Positions 21,051 through 32,529 of a stretch of 64,000 nt of DNA are shown here, in pieces. The DNA lies in NCBI GenBank assembly GCA_949825045.1, contig OX463829.1, forward strand, positions 29,947,715 through 30,011,714. The letters run 5' to 3'. The stretch is from Argyresthia goedartella. Its lineage: Eukaryota > Arthropoda > Insecta > Lepidoptera > Argyresthiidae. Positions within the stretch are counted from its first letter, which is position 1; the number at the start of each line of letters is the position of its first letter. The position numbers and the translations under genes were made by a program. Under the pieces are notes generated by a model. The model ran no database searches, was not told the DNA's origin, and saw only the letters and a list, made by a program, of their open reading frames with translations.

Positions 21051-21126
21051 CCCTCAAAATTTGTGCCCTCTGGTATGCCGGCCGTAAGACCGGAACAGGT
21101 TTAGAACCCTGGCTGGAGAAGCACCA

Positions 21127-22143
21127 TTCATTCACTAACTTAGCTAGTCAATTTATTTTCGAAAATATAATGTATGTACGCAAGAACCTAACAACATTTA
21201 CCAAACTTAGCGATAGCTGCAATGTTAACCTAAAAAATAATCACAGACTGTGTGCGCCCCGATTTAGACTCGCGAAGGTTAGCAATTCTTTCAAGGGTCA
21301 GTGCATTCTCTACTATAATAAGATACCTCTGGAGATTTTGAAATTGCCATTTGAGCAATTTAAAAGCATGTTAGAGCGACTTTGTCGAAAAAGGGAATTA
21401 CAATGTTCGAGATTACTTAAATGACAGGACTGTATGGGGTTAATCTAGTTCAACACAGACCTCGCTGTTAATAATTGTGTAATTATTTATTATTGCATGC
21501 TTATGAAATAAAAAAAACGGTCAAGTGCGAGTCTAAATCGCGCACGAAGGGTTCCGTACCACCGTTCAATGGAAGCGATGGTGTGGAGTGAATAGTTTGG
21601 ATTTTACACAGCAAAATATTGTTTACAAAGTTATTGGTGCGGTTACTTTAACACTCCATGTACGTAACCAGGTGCATCCATAAGTTTGTATGTGTTATTG
21701 AAAGAATTGTTGTATGGGAGCCCCCTTAAATATTTCTTTTATCCTGTTTTTTAGTATTTGTTGTTATAGCGGCAACATAAATACATAATCTGTGAAAATT
21801 TCAACTCTCTAGCCAGGTTCTTGAGATACAGTCTGGTGACAGACGGACGGACGAACGGACGGACGGACGGACGGAAAGCGGAGTCTTAGTAATAGGGTCC
21901 CGTTTGGAACCCTTCGTGTACGGAACCCTAAAAATATCTTAATTGTATTAGTTAAGCACAACCTATTTTTAAAAGAGATCTAAAAATCAATCTGTGGGAG
22001 TTTCTACGCCCTTCTTCTCCCACAGTGGTCCAATGTAGAGAGGAGGCAAAAAATGACGTTTGCTGAGTATATGTAAATATCTACAGTAATAAAGTACTTT
22101 GACTTTGACTTTGACTTTGACTTTGACTTTGACTTTGACTTTG
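21127..22143 (+). mobile_element. LINE C-terminus and 3' UTR with TTTGAC tail, interrupted by a MITE
   Basis: The frame LASQFIFENIMYVRKNLTTF... runs to a stop at 21422-21424 (SRLLK). The 3' UTR follows to 21510, is interrupted by the GTCY-type MITE (21511-21934), then resumes with TTAGTTAAGCACAACCTATT. It ends in a (TTTGAC)7-8 tail at 22096-22143. Copies lacking the MITE at the same point occur at 35433 and 48046. The coding part carries on where the RT fragment at 11161-12066 stops, so both are one family. Confidence 0.88.
21511..21934 (+). mobile_element. MITE with GTCY microsatellite, inserted in a LINE 3' UTR
   Basis: Starts ACGGTCAAGTGCGAGTC and AAGGGTTCCGTACC; ends GTACGGAACCCTAAAAA. 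The AGGGTTCCGTAC / GTACGGAACCCT pair is an inner inverted repeat. It contains a (GGAC)n run (21843-21873) and CTTGAGATACAGTCTGGTGACAG. Elements of this kind with hitchhiking (GTCY)n microsatellites are known from Lepidoptera. Possible target duplicate AAATA at both ends. Confidence 0.8.
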
Positions 22144-22149
22144 TTTACG

Positions 22150-22780
22150 ATTATATATTAATGAGCTGTAGTTGTTCGCTTACGTGAGAAAGGCAGCAGC
22201 ATCAGCAGCCATTGGAAAGCTTTCTTGCGATACAAGAATCACATAAAAGGTGTAGGTAACATAATTTAAAAGATAGACGTTTCCCCGAACCCGAAAAATC
22301 CGCCAAAATCACATTACTCCTCCGATAATAGCAACAGAATCCAAACAATTCCGCGCCACGGACACAAATCTCGCGACGGGGCGCGCCGCGGCCTGACGGT
22401 CTCATAAAACACAGATAACTGGATTACTTGCGGTCTCCTACCGATGAGACTAGTGGGGGGCTACTTTTGGATACAAAATTGAGCACAAAGAGACATTATT
22501 TTATACAAGCACATAAATCGTTTCTCCCCGGTAAACTTATTCGATAGTCACAAAGCTGGCAGCCGAAAAAAGGTATAGCCTACCTACGCCGCGTTATTTT
22601 TCCTTTTTCTAAATAAGGCGGCAAGGGCACAGGTAGTGTTACGATCAGCCAGTTATTCAGTAGATTCCCAATTTTTCGTGACAGGTCGGTAGCCGATCGC
22701 TGCACCTAAGGAGGTTCTCCTACGTAAGCTCTCCTCCTGTAACTGTAAGAGGCCCACAGCCACTGAGCTACCGCTGACTC
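22150..22780. other. Non-coding DNA, nothing assignable
   Basis: No gene, RNA or repeat family was recognised. CpG-rich patch near 22350-22400. Confidence 0.4.
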
Positions 22781-22783
22781 CTG

Positions 22784-22890
22784 ATCCCCCCCCCCCTCGC
22801 CCCTCGCCCCTCGCCCCTCGCCCCCCTGTCGATATTGTTCCGTTAACTAGATGCAGCTCAATTATAAACTTGTGTGCCCCCCCCCCCCAC
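22784..22890. repeat. Poly-C and CGCCCCT low-complexity tract
   Basis: Two C-runs (22786-22795, ~22877-22889) enclose four copies of a CGCCCCT heptamer (22796-22826). The glycine-rich minus-strand frame across it is a low-complexity by-product. Confidence 0.9.
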
Positions 22891-23009
22891 CCCCGTGCCC
22901 CGCCCGCCCGCCCTCCGTAGACAAACTGGGCAGGGTACAGACTTGGTAACACATTTGCTGTACATTTTCGTTAAAGAGATAATATGGTAGTATCTAGGGG
23001 ACCGAACCA

Positions 23010-23230
23010 AAAGGCAAAAAGATTCAACCGGACCGGGAATCAAACTTGCGATCTGCGGGAAGGAGTCCTGACGCTGTGGCCATCGAGCTTCTTCGTCATT
23101 CAGTAAAGGCGTGCGTAAACGTTCTCACGGTGATGGAAATCATTGAAGGAAACGTTCAGATATTCATAGAGGCGGCAATGGGCAAGCCCCCTGACATGCG
23201 AAATAGAATATTAAATAACTAGATCAACGT
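23010..23230 (-). mobile_element. Decayed tRNA-derived SINE
   Basis: The minus strand gives a B-box-like AAGTTTGATTCCCGG and an A-box-like TGGCCACAGCGTCAGG (23020-23090). Beyond it lie CGGTGATGGAAATCATTG and GGCGGCAATGGGC, which recall the SINE body at 43280-43345 in the opposite order, so two fragments may be juxtaposed. Confidence 0.45.
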
Positions 23231-23539
23231 AGACACAACTGTAGTGACGCTGTGAATGTACCTCCAGTTTCACCTATATTTTTTATCCCAAAGATATCGT
23301 GTCGGCAGGCTGGAAAACTTTGTGCCCTCACATAAGATGTAAATCGCTTATTACTGCATATGTTGCAGTGAAATTGCCGATCATATACTGCTCATATCGA
23401 ACATGTGCGTGAACATTCAGAAAAACGCTTTACCACTGGGAAGAGAACTACTTTCACCCCCAAAAACCCCTAGGGTTAAATAGGGTATATATAGCAAAAC
23501 GAAATATTTACAGCTATTTTCAAGATCTCAAAACATAAT

Positions 23540-23960
23540 ACAGTTCGTGCCATGTTACTTTGGTTCTCACTACCTGCCTCTCACCCACCCTACCCTATTC
23601 AAGAATAAGGGAGGTCACAGCTGTCTCAGAGCCGAAGAAACGTTGCGCGGCCTGTACATACAATTTGTGTCCGTTTACGGGACTTTCGTCGCTAGCAAGT
23701 GTAGTGTTCGCGTCTCTCCATCTCTCGTCCGACGTCAAAGTTTTAACAGAGGCGCTAACTTCCAAGTATTTGCCCGACTCACTCCTTACCCGGTTTTTAC
23801 CCGCTTCATACCCAATTTACCCGCTTTCAAACCGGTTCCCGGCTGCAGTTGTAATTCAGTTCGTTCGCCAGTTAATACTTCTCGTGAATAAACGACTGTC
23901 ACTTAGCGTTTCTGTAAGTGGTGATTTAAAAGTGCCTCCGGTTTTGCGTTTAGGGTAGGT
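23540..23960 (+). other. Two overlapping plus-strand frames of unknown nature
   Basis: Frames of 114 and 132 codons overlap in different phases (23547-23891 and 23560-23958). Neither shows a domain, signal peptide or conserved motif. Composition is pyrimidine-rich with repeated ACCCG. The GAATAAACGACTG near 23885 resembles an LTR poly(A) region, so a solo or partial LTR is possible, but no partner copy is in the window. Confidence 0.3.
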
Positions 23961-24089
23961 ATTGGGCCTAAGTTTAAAATGGTCAAGTAAATAGCTTATA
24001 GAAAAAATCGACCAACATTCATGGGGGGCCATGTGGTTGTTGTCCAGTGCAAATATTAAGGTGATATATCGACGAAATATAACAATTTT

Positions 24090-24425
24090 TGTTTTTCTAG
24101 ATTTTGTAATAAGTTACAGAAACGCGATTGGACGAATTTCGCTCGATAGAAATCATTATTGAAATGAGGTCTAAATTTACATTTCTTTTTATTTTCTGAA
24201 AAATTGGAATAGCGCAAAGAATACAAAAATATTTATTTGGATGGGTTTTGCCGATACCTAAATTAGCTATGATAGAAATTTTCATAGCAATTTCAGTTAA
24301 TTCTGTATCAAATCAAAACGGACTTTTTGTCAAATTTCCCCGATTCCGTCCCTCTCACACTGCGGGTCATTCCGCCTGGAGTAACGGGGACCTTTGCACG
24401 GACGAGATATCCCCTTAACGCCTGC
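24090..24425 (+). mobile_element. Dispersed repeat family D, copy 1
   Basis: Shares, in reverse-complement orientation with 35815-36010, a run including CGATTGGACGAATTTCGCTC, ATTATTGAAATG, CCTCTCACACTGCGGGTC, TTCCGCCTGGAGTAACGGGG and ACGAGATATC. It is non-coding; ends are undefined and the class unknown. Confidence 0.65.
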
Positions 24426-24721
24426 CCCTCGGCGGAGACAACACCGAGGTGCATTGCCTCCGATGAATGTCTGTTAATTTTGAGTAAGGGAATCAGAGGC
24501 TTCGTAGAGCAAATAATTATTATGATTTGCTGATCCTTGCAACGGGAACCCAGCTAGTTGATGTCCAGTTTCTATTCCTAAAGTGTAGCTCCCTTATTTG
24601 GTAAACAGACATAACTTATCGGACTGGTTTGCTGAAATAGATTTTAAGAAATTTATTCTTAGATATAGGCTCGCCTTTAAACTGTCACGAATGGTCTGTT
24701 ATGTGCAGTTCAATATAGAGA

Positions 24722-24805
24722 ATAAAGTCAAAGTCAAAGTACTTTATTACTGTAGATATTTACATATACTTAGCAAACGTCATTTTTTGCCTCTTCTCTT
24801 GAATA
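24722..24805 (-). mobile_element. LINE 3' tail fragment (TTTGAC family)
   Basis: AAAGTCAAAGTCAAAGTACT, then TTTATTACTGTAGATATTTA and GCAAACGTCATTTTTTGCCT, the reverse complement of the LINE end at 22040-22120. Confidence 0.85.
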
Positions 24806-25687
24806 AGCCAACTGAAACGCTTAATACTAACTTGTCCTCAATATAATCACTCTCATAACTTCGTTAATCTAAGTTTATAATCCCAACTTTTTTTAAGTTT
24901 TATTACTTGGTGTCGGATGAAGACCCAGGTGTCACTTCATAGAGCAAGTAGTGTTCTCTTGTAATTAATGTATGTACTCAGCAAGCCTGTATACTAGAAT
25001 ACGCAAATATGTCATAGTTGCACAAACTGTTAGTAAACCTAAATAAATAGATTGTTATCCGCGCGGAATGTACCAAGTGGCGCGCGATCATACGATGTAG
25101 CGTTCAAAATGTTTGACAAATGATGCGTCGAGTTGACTGAGACAGCAGGGGGAAACTAGTTTTAGTAAACAAACTTGTCTGTTGCAACGAGAGGGTACCG
25201 CACACGGAGCAACGCGAACGCGGACCTAACTAACCCCCAGTTTCTGGAAGGGTGGTCAAATCTAACAGCCGTTTAATCGAATATTAAATCAAAATAGCGG
25301 CACGTGATTGGCTGAAATGCGTCAAGAGTTTAACTAGTTCTCAACAGCTAACTTGCCTTTCGGAAACCGGGCGTAAGACTCCCCACAGGAACTTTGGAGT
25401 GGCACATACAATATTAGCAAAATCTTTGACATATTCGCTTATGAGTTGCATTGCGTTGCTCCATGTGCGGAGAACCAGTCAAGTGTTATAATCAATATTT
25501 TATTACTAATGTTATCTATCTTGAGTACACTTACCTGTTATAATTATCGGTCGTCGGTGAAGATAAGCACCGCGAGGAAACCTTTGTGTCTCCAAATCTC
25601 TAAATGGTCAAGTAAAGTCACATTGTTTAAGGCAACAAATATAATGATCACGAAAATATTTTTTATTGGTAAATGATCACCAAACGT

Positions 25688-25800
25688 TGCAGAAAATATC
25701 AGGGCAAAATACTGCGGTAACTTCGCCTCGCTCACCCCTTTTATCCTTCGTGTTGGGTTGAACATGTAAGAACAACAAAAAATATTTAAAACATTAACTT
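25688..25800 (+). mobile_element. Internal fragment of the GTTAGTTGATAAACTAAC MITE family
   Basis: AATATCAGGGCAAAATACTG, then TATCCTTCGTGTTGGGTTGA and ACATGTAAGAAC match 42280-42390, 49155-49260 and 56550-56640. Confidence 0.7.
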
Positions 25801-26103
25801 AAGTAGATAAAACATAAAAAGAAATTTGGTGATCTTACCCAAACACAATTTGGTGATCATTTTCGAATTTATTGGTAGTAAATTTTCGAATTTATTGGTA
25901 GTAAATTTTCAAATTTTTTCGTAATCGTTTAAACACAAACCATTGTTTAATGCAACTAGGTGATATTATACAATCTGCAACTTTTATAGCGGGTAAGTAA
26001 TTGATCCAGCCCCTATCTATAGACTGTTTTAATTAACTGACTCAATATAATATATTTTCATGTCAATTTGCCTCGCTTGACAAACTAACAATCAGTCGGT
26101 GTT

Positions 26104-26338
26104 ACTTCACTGACGAGCAATGAAAAAGCTCCACCCACAAAATGCCGACCAACACCTTAATATCTCCTAAGACATAGAACCTAGCTTCATAAATTAAAAT
26201 TTACTTTTTAATTGGTAATATTCTGATGCGCTGTTAAGTGTACTTCAATATTGCAGACGACGTCATTAAGCTAGCCTTTCCCGTTTAGGAGTAATTTGGT
26301 GCTATGTCACTGGAACTTTTTCATTGCTCGACAGTGTA
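26104..26338. mobile_element. Possible MITE with 24-bp terminal inverted repeats
   Basis: CACTGACGAGCAATGAAAAA at 26108 is matched, with two differences over 24 bp, by the reverse complement of the right end near 26312-26336. TA dinucleotides lie near both ends (tc/mariner-like target), with a 3-base offset at the left. The interior is non-coding and about 235 bp. Confidence 0.5.
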
Positions 26339-26349
26339 ATTTGGTGAGC

Positions 26350-27085
26350 ACTGATAGCTGCTCGCTGTCACGCAATTCTATATAAACCAGTACCTTACCT
26401 GTTGTATTAAATAATCTGAACTGTCCCTCATTCGCCTTCTAATCCATAGAAAAACCGTTGCGTTTGTGCCAACGTTGAATAACGGAAATTGTCACAATTT
26501 TCCACGGATTTGCTGATTTATGGGGCAGGCCGATTAATCTCGAACGCACCTAAATTCGCTTTATCGCTGTCACGTCTCTTTTGTTCCTCAACAAGACGCG
26601 ATCCACGAAGATCGTAAGAATCGTAAGTAATTGCATCAGTATCCACATAAACAGCGACCTAGGAGTTCTTCTTGAGATCGCTCCCCCGACAATAATGTAA
26701 TGAATCGAATCACCGTAATGGAGACGCGTCGCTTGTCCGCGGGACGGCGGGACGGCGGGACGGCGCGAGCGAGACGAGCGAGCCCGGCGAGTGAGGCCAG
26801 AGAGGGAGAGAGAGTGCGCAGGCGACATAATCACATTTAGCCACAATAGACCGTTCTGTGACATCGAGTGTGGCATGTTCTGCATTGGTGCAGGGTTGTG
26901 AGGACAAGATATAGACAACGTCATGAATTTTAGGTCGGAATTGAAAAAGATGCTGGTCGCAAAGGCATTTTAAACTGTGCAGGAGTACTTTGCAGACAGA
27001 AACAAGAAATATTATGGGAACATCCGAACAAATAACAAAATTATGTTTTAATCATTTTAATCATTAAGTTCTTGTGGTAATTGGT
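26350..27085. other. Non-coding DNA with a GC-rich patch
   Basis: GGGACGGC repeats three times at about 26738-26765 inside a CpG-rich patch (26720-26830). TATATAAACC near 26380 could be part of an LTR-like promoter but has no support. Minus-strand frames here are arginine/serine-rich without motifs. Confidence 0.35.
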
Positions 27086-27086
27086 C

Positions 27087-27508
27087 ATTTTTAGGGTTCC
27101 GTACCCGAAGGGTTCCAAACGGGACCCTATTACTAAGACTTCGCTGTCCGTCCGTCCGTCCGTCCGTCCGTCTGTCACCAGGCTGTATCTCAAGAACCTA
27201 GCTAGCTAGAGAGTTGAAATTTTCACAGAGTATGTATTTCTGTTGCCGCTATAACAATAAATACTAAAAAACAGGATAAAATAAATATTTAAGGGGGCTC
27301 CCATACAACAATACCACATACAAACTTATGGATGCACCTGGTTACGTACATGGAGTGTGAAAGTAACCGCACCAATAACTTTGTAAACAATATTTTGCTG
27401 TGTAAAATCCAAACTATTCACTCCACACCATCGCTTCCATTGAACGGTGGTACGGAACCCTTCGTGCGCGATTTAGACTCGCACTTGACCGTTTCTTTTT
27501 TTTTTCTA
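27087..27508 (-). mobile_element. GTCY-type MITE, second full copy
   Basis: The reverse-oriented counterpart of 21511-21934. It starts TTTTTAGGGTTCCGTACC, carries (GTCC)5 GTCT at about 27148-27174, and ends CGCACTTGACCGTTTC plus a T run. Length and internal motifs agree with the first copy. Confidence 0.85.
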
Positions 27509-27620
27509 CGCTTATTCATATTTTGACATTTGCTTATCCTTTGACGTAATATCAATATTGTAATTTGTTCACATAATAATTGTTTTTTTACTTTTTTTGC
27601 ATATACATATATAAGTATGT

Positions 27621-27870
27621 ATGACGACACCAATGGCCGAGTCGGCAGTGACCCTGCCTACGAAGCCAAGGATCCCAGGTTCGAGTCCCGGTGGGGGCGA
27701 ATATTTGTTTGATGAGAACGGATGTTTGTACCCTAGTCATGGTTGTTTATCTATCTAAGTATAATATTTATCTACATAATTATGGGTGTTTGAATCCTAG
27801 TTTGGGGCTAGATCAATGTGTGTATTTACACACATTGATTTAGCCGAGGTATTTTCTTCTTATGTATGTA
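27621..27870 (+). mobile_element. tRNA-derived SINE
   Basis: Head with A box TGGCCGAGTCGGCAGTG and B box GGTTCGAGTCC (27679-27689), body GATGAGAACGGATGTTTGTA and TTTGGGGCTAGATCAATGTG. A close relative is at 57278-57535. Confidence 0.85.
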
Positions 27871-28492
27871 TGTATGTATGTAAACTTGATGTTATGAATT
27901 TTATTTACTTAAACGTTATGATTCTATTTATTCTTAATAAATAACCTATTTATTAGATTCGTACACCTTTAAGGTAGACCATAGCAGATCTTGATTATTT
28001 GACCTTGTTATAATCGCCTGTCTGAACCTATGTGTCACAAATAAACAATTTTGAATTTGAATATGAATATAAAGATACCCTCATCATGTATTTCGGACAT
28101 GTAGGAATTTCAATAACTTTTGAAAAATTGATCGATTATTTCCCTTTTATTGCGGCTTTGTATCTTTATGCGATTTTCTGATTGGTATTTTTTTTCAAAA
28201 ACGATTAAAAACAACGTAAGGCTACTTTTTCACTCTTCGAAACTACATAACTGTGTTTTTTATCGTAAACAAGCTGACCTGAGAGACGAAGTCCTGCCAA
28301 CAGCTGGTACTGTGGACGTGTATTTAAATATTTTAAACTATTCTTATTGCATATTCTTAGGGTTACATCAAAACAATATTTAGATTTGTAATTTTCGATG
28401 ACGTGGGATCACCACAAAACCTAATCCATGGCAAAAGTTTTGCAGTTGCTAGTTAAATTAACTTTATATACTTATTAAATTTAAGAGATTTG

Positions 28493-28594
28493 GAGTCGGG
28501 TCAAGATAATAGGTGACATGACAGCATCTCTGTCACTGACGTAATAAGGTTGAATTTAGTTTGGCCCAGTGCACCTATTATCTTGACCCTACTT
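28493..28594. mobile_element. ~100-bp foldback/MITE with 18-bp perfect inverted ends
   Basis: GGGTCAAGATAATAGGTG at 28498-28515 is the exact reverse complement of 28572-28589; the arms extend outward with one mismatch (AGTCGGG / AGTAGGG). The 56-bp interior is non-coding. Confidence 0.7.
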
Positions 28595-28623
28595 TAGTCG
28601 ATAAGGGCCCAAATGTAATTGAC

Positions 28624-28770
28624 TGAGCGAGCGAAGCGAGCGAAGGGCTCCGTTTTGACAAGATAGGAGGCCGATTTTGCTTTCGTCTGTCTCTATGTGT
28701 GTCTGTCAGTTCAGGTCTAGGGGCCACAGTTTTCAAGTGATGCTCACAAAACTTGGCACACGTTTTCCTT
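28624..28770 (+). mobile_element. Dispersed repeat starting GAGCGAGCGAAGCGAGCGAA
   Basis: The palindromic-looking GAGCGAGCGAAGCGAGCGAA followed by GGGCTCCGTTTTGACAAGAT and a CTGTCTGT-rich stretch is a recurring lepidopteran repeat opening. Ends are not defined. G-runs at 28817-28834 lie just beyond. Confidence 0.45.
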
Positions 28771-29094
28771 AAATTAAAAGATTTTTTGTTGAGAGTTTTT
28801 CTTGATTTTCTTCTGGGGGGGGGATGGGGGGGGAGGTATGCGTCATAATTTTATTTTATGTTTTTTTTTTTCAGAACCCTATGGGTTATTAAATTAAAGG
28901 GCTTCATAAGCCGGTTCTAAAAATTTACAACACCATTACCCTTCGGCGGCCTGTTTTCTATAAATCCAAGAAATATTTTCAAAATATACTAAGTTTGGAC
29001 TCCTCGAAGTAGGAGGCGGATTAGTAAAGATGAATATGCAGTCCATGAGAGTGAGTGAAATAGACTATAACTATTATCGTGAAAGTCAATAATT

Positions 29095-29155
29095 GTATTT
29101 TAAATCGCAAAATGTAGCTTACAAAGTTATTGGTGCGACTACTTTACTACTTGAT
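29095..29155 (+). mobile_element. GTCY-MITE fragment
   Basis: AAAATGTAGCTTACAAAGTT and ATTGGTGCGACTACTTTA match the interior of 21511-21934. Confidence 0.5.
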
Positions 29156-29283
29156 TTTGATTGAATCTAAACTACTTACCTATAAATTGGTTCACAGTCC
29201 CCCCTGTTAGCGAGGTCTACTGCCCACAGGGCCACCAGTTAAGAATTATAACTAACCAGAGTCGTATTGCACGGACCCGGCCG

Positions 29284-29303
29284 ACCGCCGCCGCCGCCGC
29301 CGC
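29284..29303. repeat. CCG microsatellite
   Basis: Six CCG units. They sit in a 79-codon plus-strand frame (29267-29506) that has no recognisable domain. Confidence 0.85.
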
Positions 29304-29549
29304 TTACGCGAATGCTGTCCTTGTTGGTTCGTAACATCTTCGATCAAGTCGCTTATGACGTCATCTGGATCTGGAGCGGCTCTTCTCGTAGTTGGCAGAC
29401 CCACGTAGGCTGGTCAAATGCTCTTTTAAGGCTCAATAATGTTGATTGCGGATGGACCGCTTCTTGGCCTGTGATTCGATTGTGTAGAATAGACGATGTG
29501 ACGTAAGTACAGTTGTGAGCGTAGAAGTTAACACTCACATAGCCACCAT

Positions 29550-29745
29550 GACGACCTCTGTGGCGCAGCGGTTGTGGCTCTGCCTACCATGCTAGAGGTC
29601 CCGGGTTCGATACCCGGCTGGGGATACAAAAAAAAAAACAGGTCTTGGATGTTTATATGTGTGTGACGTCTCTGTTTCTGGTTCCCACAACACAAGGTAT
29701 CCTAGTGTGAGGCCAGAAGCAATGTAAATGTTTATGTTTAAATAC
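29550..29745 (+). mobile_element. tRNA-derived SINE, second family
   Basis: Head GACGACCTCTGTGGCGCAGC with an A box, B box GGTTCGATACC at 29604-29614, an A-rich stretch, then the body TTGGATGTTTATATGTGTGT, GGTTCCCACAACACAAGGTA and GAGGCCAGAAGCAATG. Antisense relatives lie at 34163, 37978, 39987 and 56246. Confidence 0.85.
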
Positions 29746-29749
29746 ATGA

Positions 29750-30880
29750 AATTTTACATTTTCGCGATCTATTTAAGTATAGATAACTACATAAATAACA
29801 AGTTTTTGAAGAGGCCCCCGGATACACAGGCATCTTAAGACAACTTAAACTTTGATGGACACTCAGTGCCTCGGTACAGTCACTGTCTCTCCTTCGGGAA
29901 ACAGCGTCAGATTATATTTAAGCGGCACTTTAATTGAGCAGCAGTCTGTGTATTGTGACATTAGTCCATTGTTTTATTTATTTTTTATTTTATTTTATTA
30001 TCTTATGAAAACCAAGGTTTAAAAATTTTTAGGGTTACAAATTATAATACATAAAACCACCAATAGGTTCTCACCGATAGCAGTTAATATTAATTAAAAC
30101 TAGAAGCATTAAGCAACGCATTATTAACCTCGCTCAAACTATTAACGAAACGGACTTGTGTGAAATTAGTCCATTATTTCACATAAAATATGTAGATTGC
30201 CTCATTTCATTAACGATTCATACAAATCAATTTTATCTCCAGAATACTCTTCAATTGAACACTGAACACTGAACACTCTTCAATTGGCGATATAACACAT
30301 CCTCGAATTTGCCGCGTAGTTTTCAGCTTACCAAACCTAATCTCCATATCATCCGTCCTCAATCTCACCGTAGTAACAACTACAACAAAACGGAAACAAA
30401 ATTACAAAAAAATACTCACGCGCCGCACAGCGGGACATCGGGGAAACTCTCTCATTAGACAGAACTACCCTAAACGACCCTAAACTAACCCTTCATCCCA
30501 TCTAATAAGACCCAAACTTACAAATTATTAACAAAATTACAACTATGTTTTAAAATAGGCAAAATAGTCGGTAAAGGAACCGTATGAAGGGTGATCAGGG
30601 GGTACGTTGTCTATCTGTCTACCCCCTCTGCAGTGGTCACGTGTCGCGATGAGCAAATTGCAGTAATCGTCAATTAGAGTGTGAATGTTGTTTTTTTGTA
30701 AGTTTGTCGGATTGTCACGTTTGGCCGGAGGCGGTGGTGGTGCGGACCGTTGAGAGTAATAGCATTGTTATTAGTTATAGAGTGTGTTAAATGGAATAAG
30801 TATCTAGAAGTTATAGCTGCAAAAATATAACACCATATTACAGAATGTTCTCTGTTGCATTCAAAGGAACAGGAACACCC
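29750..30880. other. Non-coding DNA, no feature recognised
   Basis: AT-rich. A short triple GAACACT repeat lies at 30258-30280. No protein or RNA gene was seen. Confidence 0.4.
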
Positions 30881-30884
30881 TTAA

Positions 30885-30935
30885 CCCCTCAGTTACCACC
30901 GGTGTTAGCTAACGCCACTTTTCCGTTATATATAC
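30885..30935. repeat. Short dispersed repeat with GTTAGCTAAC core, copy 1
   Basis: CACCGGTGTTAGCTAACGCC followed by ACTTTTCCGTT; its reverse complement is at 57685-57740. The palindromic GCGTTAGCTAACGC suggests a transposon end. Confidence 0.55.
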
Positions 30936-31479
30936 GTTTTAAATTTTATTACCATGGCATTAGAGTTCATAATCGAGATCCGTCCCAACTACCCTCGGTT
31001 TTTGAGTAGTTAAATGCGATTAGTACCGATAACTTAAATTTAAGCTAGGTTTTTTAGTTTTAATTGTTTAAAGACTCATCAAAGTAGCCATAGTATATGT
31101 TCTAAGAAATAATTATGTAGTTTAACGCATTTTTAAAGCCTCTCTTCTATGTACAATCGAACCAACTGAATCATGACCCTTTTCCCTGATAATTCGTTTG
31201 AAACTTTCAAACTTGTAAGATCTATCGTAATGTCAGTGTCTAATCAAATGATAACAAGTTCGTTACCAAGGAAATAAACCTTCAAGCGAATTTCGACCTA
31301 CTTGCATTTAAGGGGTTTAGCAAAATAAGCTTATGGTGGGTCATGATTCAGATGGTTCGATAGTACTAAACAAAAGATTGACATTATTGGGAACAGAAAC
31401 CTAAAACTTTCGGTTTCTTGTGGTTGTGGCGCAACTGCAAGACTTTTAGGAAAATATCAGCTCGAAAAGATGTCTTACC

Positions 31480-31605
31480 TTGCCCTGGTTCGTGGTTCGT
31501 AGCTCTCCAGAGTACTACGTATTGCCCTGGTTCGTAGTTCGTAGCTCTCCAGAGTACTACGTATTGCCCTGGTTCGTAGTTCGTAGCTCTCCAGAGTACT
31601 ACGTA
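31480..31605. repeat. 42-bp minisatellite, 3 copies
   Basis: Units at 31480-31521, 31522-31563 and 31564-31605 differ at one base in the first unit. 42 is a multiple of three, so frames are open on both strands (minus strand repeats YVVLWRATNYEPGQ). No flanking domain supports a gene. Confidence 0.92.
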
Positions 31606-31849
31606 TTTGGTCTCCTCATTATCGGTGCCACATCGCCAGAGAATATTCAAAAGAGATTTATTTTCTTTCTGTCGTTGCACCAGAAGTAAATGTTAACTTA
31701 GCCTCATACGAGAACCGCTTAAAGTTCTTCAATTGTATATCACTTGAAAAGAGATGATCTGTTGCTGATCAAGTCTCACTATATACAATTTGGTTTGTTT
31801 TGGCAAGGGTTGGGTTGGTGCAAGCAAACTGTCGGAGTTACTTTCGATC

Positions 31850-32082
31850 AGGTTGTCAGGTTAGTGGTGCCACGTACAAATGCGCGAATTGTTAATTATC
31901 GTCCGTTTAATGTCAAGAGGTCCAGGATAAGTGTGGGGTTAAATTGGATACAATTATTATATTACATTACAATATCCCTATCTCATAATACACTATTCTC
32001 ACCTCACTATAATGATATTGATATATTTAGTCTTAGGTTAAGTAAGTTTAAGAAGAACATTACAGCGGCTTTTGCCGAATGA
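31850..32082 (+). pseudogene. Possible LINE C-terminal remnant
   Basis: The frame reads VPRTNARIVNYRPFNVKRSR, then DIDIFSLRLSKFKKNITAAF and a stop at 32080-32082. The order (PRT...NY.P..., then IDIF.....FK) resembles C-termini of CR1-group LINEs, but no RT core lies upstream. A T-rich non-coding stretch follows as a 3' UTR would. Confidence 0.35.
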
Positions 32083-32399
32083 TCTAGCTTGTCAACTTTT
32101 TCTCTTATATATTTTTTCTTTTTCTTAAATTTACACATTTTATGTAACGCTAGATTTAAGGCATGTGGAACTATTTTTAAAATATATGGATGTTTTTGCC
32201 TATAATTGGGTCTGCTCATATCAATGTGTATTTTATTTTAATATTTGTGTGTAGTGTGTCAGTTGGTAAACCATAATAAACTAGTGGTTCTGTGAGCTGT
32301 AGACAGGAATTATTTTTCACCCCCTCACACCCCCGACCCCTTGAAATTTATCGAATGAACAAGTAAAATTATTATAATTACAAATATTCCGACTGCATT

Positions 32400-32525
32400 T
32401 TCCTTCAATACCTTATACAAAGTTATGAATGCACCTGGATAGGTACATGTAGTATGAAAGAAGCCGCACCAATAACTTTGTAAACTACATTTTGCTATCT
32501 AAAATCCAACCTATATATTTTTCAC
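32400..32525 (-). mobile_element. GTCY-MITE fragment
   Basis: TTATGAATGCACCTGGATAG and GCCGCACCAATAACTTTGTA match the interior of the MITE at 27320-27400. Confidence 0.6.
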
Positions 32526-32529
32526 TTAA

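Noticed and set aside
22653..22952. Glycine/arginine-rich minus-strand frame
   Set aside because: Driven by poly-C and CGCCCCT repeats.
26550..26924. 124-codon minus-strand frame over a CpG-rich patch
   Set aside because: Arg/Ser/Pro-rich composition follows GGGACGGC repeats and GAGA runs; no domain, no splice-site logic.
29550..29625. Functional tRNA gene
   Set aside because: A and B boxes are present, but the sequence continues into a repeated non-tRNA body and occurs several times as a SINE. The heads at 6330, 27621 and 57278 are likewise SINEs.
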